DNA from: Clostridium sp. | GTDB lineage: Bacteria; Bacillota; Clostridia; Oscillospirales; Ruminococcaceae | Length of the DNA: 37,407 nt | NCBI GenBank assembly: GCA_023664445.1 | Contig: JAMPFN010000016.1 | Location: forward strand, 1 to 37,407 | Direction of reading: 5' to 3' | In this document: one piece after another, positions 12,232-18,817 of the stretch | Layout: the number at the start of each line of letters is the position of its first letter | Position numbering within the stretch: position 1 is the first letter of the stretch | Notes under the pieces: generated by a model | What the model saw: only the letters and a program-made list of their open reading frames with translations | What the model was told of the DNA's origin: nothing | Database searches by the model: none | Program-made: the position numbers and the translations under genes

Positions 12232-12440
12232 ATGACCTTTACAACATATTTGTCTACCGATATTTCATCGCCGCTTCTTATTTTTTTTCCTCTCATCGTG
12301 CAGACTTCACCGTTGACCTTTACCTTTCCGCCTTGTATAAGCTCTTTCGCAAAGCCTCCCGTATCGGTAAACCCCGAAAATTTAAGCAGCGAATCGAGCT
12401 TTATAAATTCAGTATTGATTTTAGTTTCAATAATTTCCAT
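12228..12440 (-). CDS. yaaA: S4-domain RNA-binding protein, YaaA type
   Basis: This is a 70-residue protein made almost entirely of an S4 RNA-binding domain: [20 protein letters not shown], then [24 protein letters not shown]. It lies between dnaN and recF in the usual Firmicutes position. Family members are thought to act in ribosome assembly, but this is not certain. The start lies 7 bp past the dnaN stop, and its ribosome-binding purine tract (AAGAGGG) overlaps the dnaN stop codon, indicating coupling. Confidence 0.9.
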   Translation of the reverse strand: MEIIETKINTEFIKLDSLLKFSGFTDTGGFAKELIQGGKVKVNGEVCTMRGKKIRSGDEISVDKYVVKVI

Positions 12441-12447
12441 AGGCTAT

Positions 12448-13554
12448 CTACCCTCTTATCTGAACAGGCATGACAATAAACGTAAAATCCTCGCCCTCGG
12501 TCGGTATTATCTTGACCGCTCTGTTTGCGCCGTTCATCTGTATTTTGACTATATCGGTATCAGCCGCTTTCAGAGCGTCGAGCAAAAACTTATTGTTAAA
12601 GCCTATAGTAACGTCATCGCCCGTTATTTCAGCGGATATACTGTCCTCAAGCTTTCCGATCGCGGTACGGCAGTTGATTTTCATAATTCCGTTTTCAAAG
12701 CTGCATTTTACCGGAGATTTATTCTTTTCATTGATAAGCATAGAGCATCTGTCAAGACAATTTATCATATCGCTTGTCTTAACGACAGCCTCCGTACTGT
12801 ATTCGGAAGGAATACTGCTTTTATAGGCGTGAAATTCCCCCTCGAGCAAACGTGTAAATATCCTGTAGCCGTTTATTTCAAATGAAACATATTTGCTGTC
12901 AACACATATAACGCATTGTTCCTCTGCGTCGTCTTTTAAAAGACGCGAAGCTTCGAGCAATGCTTTTGAAGGCACAACAAAATAAAATTTTTCGCTGCCC
13001 GGGATATTTTCATGACGGATAGCAAGCCTGAAACCGTCTATAGCGACCATATTGAAGCTGCCGTTTTCAACATCGAAAAGCTCGCCTGTTAAAATAGGCT
13101 TTGCATCGAGCATTGAAACCGCGTAATTGGTCTGATCTATCATGCTTTTTAAAGTCTGCTGATCCAGAACTGTTTTCTTTTCCTCTGATATATCGGGAAG
13201 CGCCGGATATTCTTCAGCGCTTATTGCCGATATCTGATATTTTGCACTTCCTCCGCTTATTGTCATATTAAGGTTTTCATCGACCTCGAATATAACTCTT
13301 TCGGACGGCATTCTTCTTGTTATTTCATTGAAAAGCCTTGAATTTAAAACTATTTCTCCCTTGTCGTCGGATTCGGCTTCTATGACGGTAGTTATTCCTA
13401 TTTCAAGGTCGTAACCTGTAAGTTCAAGACTGTTTCCGTCAAGAAGAAGTCTTATTCCTTCAAGCGCCGGAATAGTTGATTTTGAGGATACTGCTTTTGA
13501 AACGTTTCCTATAGCAGAACATATATCGTCTTTATTGCAGATGAATTTTTTCAT
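12448..13554 (-). CDS. dnaN: DNA polymerase III sliding clamp (beta subunit)
   Basis: This 368-residue protein forms the ring clamp that tethers the replicative polymerase to DNA. It shows the three-domain clamp layout. The N-terminus is MKKFICNKDDICSAIGNVSKAV. ALEGIRLLLDGNSLELTGYDLEIGI lies in domain I. The C-terminal MPVQIRG is the usual clamp ending. The ATG follows a strong GGAGGAAC. It is separated from dnaA by 594 bp holding oriC rather than the short gap seen in many genomes. It heads the dnaN-yaaA-recF-remB-gyrB run. Confidence 0.96.
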   Translation of the reverse strand: MKKFICNKDDICSAIGNVSKAVSSKSTIPALEGIRLLLDGNSLELTGYDLEIGITTVIEAESDDKGEIVLNSRLFNEITRRMPSERVIFEVDENLNMTISGGSAKYQISAISAEEYPALPDISEEKKTVLDQQTLKSMIDQTNYAVSMLDAKPILTGELFDVENGSFNMVAIDGFRLAIRHENIPGSEKFYFVVPSKALLEASRLLKDDAEEQCVICVDSKYVSFEINGYRIFTRLLEGEFHAYKSSIPSEYSTEAVVKTSDMINCLDRCSMLINEKNKSPVKCSFENGIMKINCRTAIGKLEDSISAEITGDDVTIGFNNKFLLDALKAADTDIVKIQMNGANRAVKIIPTEGEDFTFIVMPVQIRG

Positions 13555-13636
13555 TTATTTTGTTCCTCCTTTTTTATTTTCAGAGATTTTAGGTAATATC
13601 TGTGCGGTGCTGCCTTTACTGTCTGCGAACGGTCAG

Positions 13637-13670
13637 CAAAGATCCTGCCTTTCAAAAGACGTGATCTTTG
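13637..13670. promoter_or_regulatory. Hairpin in the dnaN leader
   Basis: CAAAGATC (13637-13644) pairs with GATCTTTG (13663-13670). An inner stem CTTT/AAAG (13649-13652, 13655-13658) is separated by a 4-nt internal loop. It lies about 85 nt upstream of dnaN on the origin side. It may be a leader-RNA structure or part of the origin; no function can be assigned. Confidence 0.4.
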
Positions 13671-13732
13671 TTTATTTGATTTTCTTTTATTTATATATAA
13701 TAATATAATATTTTTATTAATAGTAATAGTAG
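13671..13732. other. DNA unwinding element with DnaA-trio motif
   Basis: An almost pure A/T tract (13671-13717) abuts five consecutive plus-strand triplets TAA TAG TAA TAG TAG (13718-13732), then GGGC and a box-like 9-mer at 13737-13745. TA[A/G] triplets between a GC cluster and an AT tract are the basal unwinding layout described for B. subtilis, in which DnaA oligomerises on the trio strand. The order box, GC cluster, trios, AT tract, toward dnaN is preserved. Confidence 0.8.
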
Positions 13733-14148
13733 GGGCTGTTGAATTGTTTAATTTTAGTAAAGATCCGTTATTTACGCGTAATTTTTTGGAAAAGTTTTCA
13801 TTTTAGTCCTGTTTATCTTTTTTTGAATTTGTTTAATAAAAAATAATCGGTTTAATTTGTTTAAAATAATTTGTTTAAAGTTGAATTTATGTGGATTTTT
13901 TTGTTTAATGACGAGCTGCTTTTAACTTTCGGTTTAAAGTTGAATTTATTAAAACTGTTGAATTTTATTTTGAACTGTTTATAAATCAGCTTGTACATTA
14001 AGATTTTTATTATAAATAAGTTTTCAACATTGTGTTGAAAGTGATGTTGAAACAATCAATTTTGTTGAAAAGTCAGAAGTTATTCAACTTATTCAGCATC
14101 TCTCATTTATCTTTGAAAAGGCGTGATCTGAATTTGTTGTTTGAAGCT

Positions 14149-15507
14149 TTATGCGTTGTTTCTGTCCCTTATATTTTTGATAAGATCTTCTACAAGTTCC
14201 TTTAAATGAGGATCTTTCTTTATGCTTGCCGTTACATTATTGACGGCGTATACTATGGTTGAATGATCTCTTCCCCCGAATTCCACTCCTATGGAAGCGA
14301 GCGGCATCTGAGTTATTTCTCTTACGACATATATGGCGATCTTTCTTGCGTTTGAAACGGCGGAAGCTCTTTTTGTAGAACGTATATCCTCCGGCGATAC
14401 TCCGTATACGTTGGCTACCTCCGCGATTATTTTTTCCACGGTTATGGGAAGCGGTTGGTCGTCGTTGAGAATATCTCTTATAACAGTCTGCGCCATTGAA
14501 ATTGAAGGCTGGCTTCCGGCGTAATGATTCAAAGCTTTGAGTTTTTTTACAGCTCCTTCAAGCTGACGGATATTTGCCTTTAGCTTATTTGCTATAAATT
14601 GAGCGACGTCGTCGGGGATCTTAAGATCCAAAAGCTCGGCTTTTCGGTTGATGATAGCCATTCTTGTTTCAAAATCAGGCGTATTTATATCGGCTATAAG
14701 TCCCGATTCAAATCGTGAACGGATCCTGTCCTCGAGAGTTTTTATCGACTTCGGCGGACGGTCGGACGTAAGCACTATCTGTTTTCCGTCCTGATAAAGA
14801 GCGTTGAATGTATGGAAAAATTCTTCCTGCGTACTGTTTTTTCCTGCAATGAACTGTATATCGTCCACAAGCAGAACGTCTGCGTTTCTGTATTTATCAT
14901 GAAACTGTGTCGTACTGTTTGTCTGGATAGCGTTTATGATCTCGCTTGCGAATGTTTCACCGGTCACGTATATGATATTAAGATCGGAGTTTTTATTCTT
15001 CATTTCCTTTGCGGTAGCCGTTATAAGGTGAGTTTTTCCGAGTCCGGACGGACCGTATATGAAAAGAGGATTGTAAACTATTCCGCCTCCGCCGTCCGCC
15101 ACGGCTTTACACGCGGCATACGCAAACTCGTTTGAGCTTCCGACGATAAATGTATCAAATGTATAGTCGTATTTTGCAAATTCATATGTTTTTTCAAGCT
15201 GATGCTGCTTTTCTTCAAGTTCTTCAATATCTATAGGCTCTTTAAACTGCGTTTCGTCCGGAACTCTTATGTCTATATTTACATCGAATCCAAGGGTGGC
15301 TTTGAATGCTTTTTCAAGAAGACTACCATAGTTTGCCATGATAACTCCTTTTTGAAATTCCGAATCGACCGATAATATCGCCGTGCTGCCTTCGAGCCCC
15401 ACAGGGGTTATTGTTTTGATCCACAGCTTTATTGCAACGTCGCCGATATCCCCGACTTCTTTGCAATAATCTATGACCAGATTAAATACTTCTTCAAAGG
15501 AATTCAT
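14149..15507 (-). CDS. dnaA: Chromosomal replication initiator DnaA
   Basis: This is a 452-residue AAA+ initiator that binds and melts oriC. Domain I spans ~1-80, domain II is very short (~85-107), and domain III has Walker A GPSGLGKT (152-159) and Walker B LLVDDIQF (212-219). Domain IV is a helix-turn-helix with GGRDHST (411-417). Arg380 aligns with E. coli Arg399 and Asp414-His415 with Asp433-His434. However, Ala404 replaces Pro423 and Ser416 replaces Thr435, two known base-contacting positions. The ATG follows AGGAGG with 10-nt spacing, and a promoter lies at 15581-15609. It is divergent from rpmH, as in Bacillus. Confidence 0.97.
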   Translation of the reverse strand: MNSFEEVFNLVIDYCKEVGDIGDVAIKLWIKTITPVGLEGSTAILSVDSEFQKGVIMANYGSLLEKAFKATLGFDVNIDIRVPDETQFKEPIDIEELEEKQHQLEKTYEFAKYDYTFDTFIVGSSNEFAYAACKAVADGGGGIVYNPLFIYGPSGLGKTHLITATAKEMKNKNSDLNIIYVTGETFASEIINAIQTNSTTQFHDKYRNADVLLVDDIQFIAGKNSTQEEFFHTFNALYQDGKQIVLTSDRPPKSIKTLEDRIRSRFESGLIADINTPDFETRMAIINRKAELLDLKIPDDVAQFIANKLKANIRQLEGAVKKLKALNHYAGSQPSISMAQTVIRDILNDDQPLPITVEKIIAEVANVYGVSPEDIRSTKRASAVSNARKIAIYVVREITQMPLASIGVEFGGRDHSTIVYAVNNVTASIKKDPHLKELVEDLIKNIRDRNNA

Positions 15508-15580
15508 ATTGTTTTTTCCTCCTGATTCTCATTGAACGAAAATCTAAAATTTAAGTTTCTTTTTTTTTACAATTAATAAT

Positions 15581-15609
15581 AGTATATCATAAAAAGCTTT
15601 AAAGTGCAA
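15581..15609 (-). promoter_or_regulatory. dnaA promoter
   Basis: On the minus strand TTGCAC (15604-15609), a 17-nt spacer and TATACT (15581-15586) are preceded by TGA (extended -10). Transcription would begin about 65-70 nt upstream of the dnaA ATG. Confidence 0.7.
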
Positions 15610-15721
15610 GTACTAAGCGGATTTTATATGGAATTTTTAAAAATAAAATTAGCATTATGCTTATAAATTTAATCGAATTTTTGTATATATTTTCTTTTTT
15701 AATAAAAATGTAAAAAAATAC

Positions 15722-15750
15722 TTGACAAGCTATTAATTATCAGGTATAAT
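15722..15750 (+). promoter_or_regulatory. rpmH promoter, consensus sigma-A
   Basis: TTGACA (15722-15727), a 17-nt spacer and TATAAT (15745-15750) are both perfect hexamers, as expected for a highly expressed ribosomal protein. The leader to rpmH is about 75 nt. Confidence 0.88.
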
Positions 15751-15831
15751 TTATGGGTACATTAAAAAATGAAATACGCTTGATAAAAAAGCGTTTTGAT
15801 CTATTTATGATCCGGAAGGAGGAGCTTTGAA

Positions 15832-15966
15832 ATGAAAAGAACATATCAGCCTAAAAAGATCCACAGAAAAAAAGAGCATGGATTCCGCAAGAGAATGTCA
15901 ACTTCAAACGGAAGAAAGGTTCTTGCACGCAGAAGAGCTAAGGGCAGAGCAAGACTTACTCACTGA
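15832..15966 (+). CDS. rpmH: Large ribosomal subunit protein bL34
   Basis: This is a 44-residue, highly basic protein reading [20 protein letters not shown] through GRARLTH, the bL34 signature. It is a 50S subunit component. A very strong AAGGAGGAG site precedes the ATG. A terminator-like hairpin follows 9 bp after the stop, separating most rpmH transcripts from rnpA, which is the conserved downstream neighbour. Confidence 0.98.
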   Translation: MKRTYQPKKIHRKKEHGFRKRMSTSNGRKVLARRRAKGRARLTH

Positions 15967-15975
15967 CAAATAAGC

Positions 15976-16006
15976 AGACCACATCTTTCTTGTGGTCTTT
16001 TGTTTT
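15976..16006 (+). terminator. Intrinsic terminator/attenuator after rpmH
   Basis: The 8-bp stem AGACCACA (15976-15983) and TGTGGTCT (15991-15998) has a 7-nt loop and is followed by TTTGTTTT. It should stop many rpmH transcripts before rnpA. Its 3' arm is shared with the larger inverted repeat 15994-16056. Confidence 0.8.
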
Positions 16007-16056
16007 AAACCGTATCCGATATTTTTTAATTTATATGCGGTTTAAAACAAAAGACC
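15994..16056 (+). promoter_or_regulatory. 19-bp inverted repeat overlapping the rpmH terminator
   Basis: The 19-nt arm at 15994-16012 (GGTCTTTTG...AAACCG) is the exact reverse complement of 16038-16056, with a 25-nt loop. Because 15994-15998 is also the terminator's 3' arm, the two structures exclude each other. The long stem could act as an antiterminator for rnpA or as a second 3' structure. Confidence 0.6.
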
Positions 16057-16092
16057 TTTGGCAAAAAATATGTCTGTCGGGATTGAAAAAAT

Positions 16093-16449
16093 ATGCTTAA
16101 TACTCAGATTTTAAATAAAAACAGGGATTTTCTTTTTCTTTATAAAAAAGGAAGATCAATAGTATGTAAATATGCCGTTGTTTACGTAAGACGAAATAAC
16201 AAGCCGTATAACAGGTTTGGTATAACCGCCGGAAAAAAAATTGGAAACGCGGTCGCGCGCAACAGGGCGAAAAGAGTCATAAGACAGGCTTATTTTGAAA
16301 ATGAAAAAAATCTTCCCGTTGGGATAGATATGGTAATAGTCGCAAGAACGGCTTGCTGCCGCATAAAAAGCACCGTTTTTTCGCAGTGGCTCGGCGGAAA
16401 GGGCGCAGATGCCATAAGATCCGCAGTTTCAAAGGTAAAAAGCAAATGA
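16093..16449 (+). CDS. rnpA: Ribonuclease P protein component
   Basis: This is a 118-residue basic protein that assists the RNase P RNA in tRNA 5' maturation. It has the family motif KKIGNAVARNRAKRVIRQAY (the RNR core) at about residues 48-67, and the N-terminal NRDFLFLYKKGRS is typical. The ATG has only a weak ribosome-binding site (GGGA about 10 nt upstream). Its stop overlaps the yidD start as ATGA. Confidence 0.95.
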   Translation: MLNTQILNKNRDFLFLYKKGRSIVCKYAVVYVRRNNKPYNRFGITAGKKIGNAVARNRAKRVIRQAYFENEKNLPVGIDMVIVARTACCRIKSTVFSQWLGGKGADAIRSAVSKVKSK

Positions 16450-16688
16450 AGTATATTATGATAGGTATAATAAAATTTTATAAAAAATGCATATCTCCGC
16501 TTTTTCCTCCATGCTGCAAATATTATCCGTCCTGTTCTTCATACGCTCTCGAAGCAGTCAGAAAATTCGGATTTATAAGAGGAGTAATGCTTGCCGTTTG
16601 GAGAATACTGCGGTGCAATCCATGGAGTATGGGCGGTATAGATTATGTTCCGGAGAAATTCAGGTTTCCGGTAAGATATAAAAGATAA
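16446..16688 (+). CDS. yidD: Membrane protein insertion efficiency factor YidD
   Basis: This is an 80-residue protein with FYKKCISPLFPPCCKYYPSCSSYALEAVRKFG and RILRCNPWSMGGIDYVP, the characteristic Cys-rich YidD pattern. It is a peripheral membrane protein thought to assist YidC-dependent insertion. The frame is open further upstream, but the ATG overlapping the rnpA stop (ATGA) gives the normal length. It lies 32 bp before yidC. Confidence 0.93.
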   Translation: MKYIMIGIIKFYKKCISPLFPPCCKYYPSCSSYALEAVRKFGFIRGVMLAVWRILRCNPWSMGGIDYVPEKFRFPVRYKR

Positions 16689-16720
16689 TAAGAACAAAGT
16701 TTTTAGAATGGAGAATTATT

Positions 16721-17845
16721 TTGGGTAAAATCGGTGAACTGCTGGGCATGCCGCTCGGCTGGGTTATGTATTGGATATATGAAATAGTAAACAATTACGG
16801 TATTTCGATCATTCTGTTTACGCTTCTTACAAGGCTTATAATGCTTCCCGTTTCATACAAGCAGCAGCTTGGAAACGTAAGAATGCAGGCACTTAATCCA
16901 AAGCTTAATCAGCTTAGAAAGCAATACGCAAACAATCAGCAAAAATTACAAGAGGAACAGCAGAAGCTTTATGCAAAAGAGGGAATAAATCCTATGGGAA
17001 GCTGTCTTCCTTTGATTATCACTATGATAATACTTTATGGCGTCCTTGACGTTGTTTATCGCCCTTTGACGCATATTCTGAGAATTTCTTCAAGCTTTAT
17101 CGATAAGGCAAAGGAGATCATAATAGAAAATAAGCTTGTGTCGGAAAATCTCTTAAAAAACCGTCCGGAACTTGCTATAATGCGTCAGATCAAGGAACAC
17201 CCCGATCTATTTGAGGATATTGGAAAAAAGGGCGGCGAATACGTAGAAAAGATAGTTAATTTTAAAAATACGTTTTTGGGCGTCGATCTGGGAACTGTTC
17301 CGACAATAAAGCCGGACGTATGGGATAAGGCTTCTGTGGCTCTTATCATGATACCGATAATTTCCGGTCTTGCGCAGCTGCTTTCGACTATATATTCGCA
17401 GTACAGAACAAGAAAAATGAATCCCGACGCAGCGAAAATGCAGGGCTCGGGCTGTATGAATGTCATGCTTTACGGTATGCCGTTATTTTCGGTATGGCTC
17501 GCGTTCAGCGTACCGGCAGGCGTAGGCTTCTATTGGATATGGTCAACTGTATTTTCATTCCTGCAGATGTTTCTTCTGTATATGTATTTTACTCCCAAAA
17601 GAGTTGAAGCTATTAATATCAAGCTTAAGAAAAAAAATAAAAATAAGCCCGGATTTATGCAGAAAATGCTCGAGCAGCAAAATGAGCTTATGAAAGCGCA
17701 GGGGATGGGACGCCCTGATTACGATGCTGATACGGAGGGAATGTCACGTTCTGAAAAACAGAATTACAACAGACAGCTTATTAATGAAGCAAGAAAAAGA
17801 ATGGCTGAAAAATACGGCGATGAATATAAAGAGGATGATGAATAA
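16721..17845 (+). CDS. yidC: Membrane protein insertase YidC/Oxa1 (SpoIIIJ type)
   Basis: This is a 374-residue integral membrane insertase. It has a hydrophobic first segment (~11-35), the conserved groove arginine in TLLTRLIMLP (Arg38), a charged coiled-coil C1 region (~50-88), NPMGSCLPLII, and later spans including PLFSVWLAFSVPAGVGFYWIWS. The charged C-terminal tail (KKKNKNKPG onward) may bind ribosomes. There is no lipobox at the start. The start is TTG, chosen because it lies 7 nt after GGAG and no in-frame ATG fits. It follows yidD and precedes jag, the standard context. Confidence 0.94.
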   Translation: MGKIGELLGMPLGWVMYWIYEIVNNYGISIILFTLLTRLIMLPVSYKQQLGNVRMQALNPKLNQLRKQYANNQQKLQEEQQKLYAKEGINPMGSCLPLIITMIILYGVLDVVYRPLTHILRISSSFIDKAKEIIIENKLVSENLLKNRPELAIMRQIKEHPDLFEDIGKKGGEYVEKIVNFKNTFLGVDLGTVPTIKPDVWDKASVALIMIPIISGLAQLLSTIYSQYRTRKMNPDAAKMQGSGCMNVMLYGMPLFSVWLAFSVPAGVGFYWIWSTVFSFLQMFLLYMYFTPKRVEAINIKLKKKNKNKPGFMQKMLEQQNELMKAQGMGRPDYDADTEGMSRSEKQNYNRQLINEARKRMAEKYGDEYKEDDE

Positions 17846-17875
17846 TAAATCCTTATTTTGAAAGGAGTGTTATCG

Positions 17876-18751
17876 GTGGATATTGAAAAAATGAAACTTA
17901 CCGGAACTTTTACAGGCGAATCTATTGAAGAAGCCAAACATAGGGCGGCAGACGAATTTAATATTCCTATGGATCAGATAATTTTTGAGGTTATCAGTGA
18001 TGTAAAAAAAGGTCTTTTCGGAAGAATAAAAGAAGAAGCTAAGGTAATGGCGGGCGTTTGCAAAACCGAAGATGAAGCAAAAGAAAATGCAGCTTATGAA
18101 TCTTCTTCGTCTGTCAAAAAAGAAAGTGTTGCGCCCTCGGACGAGCAGTCTGAATGCTGTATGAAATATCTTAAAAATATTCTTGATAAAATGGACATCG
18201 ATGCGGAAATCAGCGTAAAATCTGATGAAAACAGTTACTATATCGATATTGACAGCAAGGGCTCTGGAGCAGTTATAGGAAGAAGAGGCGAAACTCTTGA
18301 CGCTTTGCAGTATCTGACTTCACTTGTTGTAAACAAATTTGAGGGAGATTATAAGAGAGTTACTCTTGACAGCTGCGGATACAGAGAAAAGAGAGAGGAA
18401 ACTCTTGTGAATCTTGCAAATAAAATAGGACAAAAAGCTCTTAAAACAGGAAAAACCACAACTTTAGAGCCGATGAATCCTTATGAAAGAAGAATAATTC
18501 ATTCAACTATCGCAAAGATAGACGGCGTAAATTCAAGATCGGTCGGAGAAGAACCTTATAGAAAGGTAGTTATTTCTTCCGACAATCCGAGAAGAAATGA
18601 CAGAAGAAACGGTGGTTATAAGAGAAGGAAAAACGAAGGACCTCGCTCTCTCGATCTTAAGACAAGCTTTGAAAAGGATTATCAGAAGCCGATGCCGGAG
18701 GACGATATAAATGTCGGCGTGTATGGAAAAATTGAGATCGATAATTATTGA
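17876..18751 (+). CDS. jag: Jag/KhpB RNA-binding protein (Jag-N, KH, R3H)
   Basis: This is a 291-residue RNA-binding protein paired with YidC in most Firmicutes. The Jag-N domain is ~1-55 (TGESIEEAKHRAADEFNI, KKGLFGRIKEEAKV). A KH domain has loop GRRG (135-138). The R3H domain includes MNPYERRIIHSTI (~200-212). A basic low-complexity tail follows. An upstream in-frame TTG exists, but AAAGGAG lies within those first codons and is correctly spaced for the GTG at 17876, so I start there. The 3' hairpin at 18762-18791 is its likely terminator. Confidence 0.94.
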   Translation: MDIEKMKLTGTFTGESIEEAKHRAADEFNIPMDQIIFEVISDVKKGLFGRIKEEAKVMAGVCKTEDEAKENAAYESSSSVKKESVAPSDEQSECCMKYLKNILDKMDIDAEISVKSDENSYYIDIDSKGSGAVIGRRGETLDALQYLTSLVVNKFEGDYKRVTLDSCGYREKREETLVNLANKIGQKALKTGKTTTLEPMNPYERRIIHSTIAKIDGVNSRSVGEEPYRKVVISSDNPRRNDRRNGGYKRRKNEGPRSLDLKTSFEKDYQKPMPEDDINVGVYGKIEIDNY

Positions 18752-18761
18752 AATCATATTC

Positions 18762-18791
18762 AAGGGGACGCTTTTTGCCGGGCGTCCTTTT
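18762..18791 (+). terminator. Terminator after jag (GGACGC-type hairpin, copy 3)
   Basis: AAGGGGACGC (18762-18771) pairs with GCGTCCTTTT (18782-18791) through Watson-Crick and G-T pairs around a 10-nt loop, followed by TGTTCTTT. The stem core is shared with the other GGACGC hairpins, though its loop is shorter and less similar. Confidence 0.65.
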
Positions 18792-18817
18792 GTTCTTTAT
18801 TTATGAGGTGAAAGACC

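Larger units (their letters stand above)
13555..14148. other. oriC: Chromosomal replication origin (oriC), dnaA-dnaN intergenic region
   Basis: This is a 594-bp, very AT-rich stretch with no credible gene. From the dnaN side it contains a hairpin leader (13637-13670), an AT-rich unwinding region (13671-13717), five DnaA-trio triplets (13718-13732), GGGC, and then an array of box-like 9-mers with a TGTT[G/T]AA core. Those at 13737, 13745, 13830, 13858, 13872, 13902, 13956, 14033, 14045 and 14063 lie in one orientation; TTTTCAACA at 14021 and TATTCAACT at 14081 lie in the other. The 18-mer GTTTAAAGTTGAATTTAT occurs twice (13873-13890, 13932-13949). I saw no canonical TTATCCACA box. The location and unwinding module match the Bacillus-type origin, so the oriC call is strong; use of these 9-mers as DnaA boxes is inference. 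Confidence 0.85.
15508..15831. other. 324-bp divergent dnaA/rpmH intergenic region
   Basis: No gene is visible. It is AT-rich and carries the dnaA promoter (minus, 15581-15609) and rpmH promoter (plus, 15722-15750) facing away from each other. I found neither canonical DnaA boxes nor the TGTT[G/T]AA array here, unlike the bipartite B. subtilis origin, where the region upstream of dnaA also has boxes. Confidence 0.7.

Noticed and set aside
12232..12885. 217-codon open frame antisense to dnaN/yaaA
   Set aside because: Opposite a well-supported operon, with no start signal.
13861..14055. 64-codon open frame on the minus strand inside oriC
   Set aside because: Low-complexity Lys/Asn/Phe/Ile composition from AT-rich DNA, no ribosome-binding site, and it lies on the box array.
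16353..16445. Upstream extension of yidD inside rnpA
   Set aside because: The ATGA-overlapping start gives the normal YidD length and sequence.
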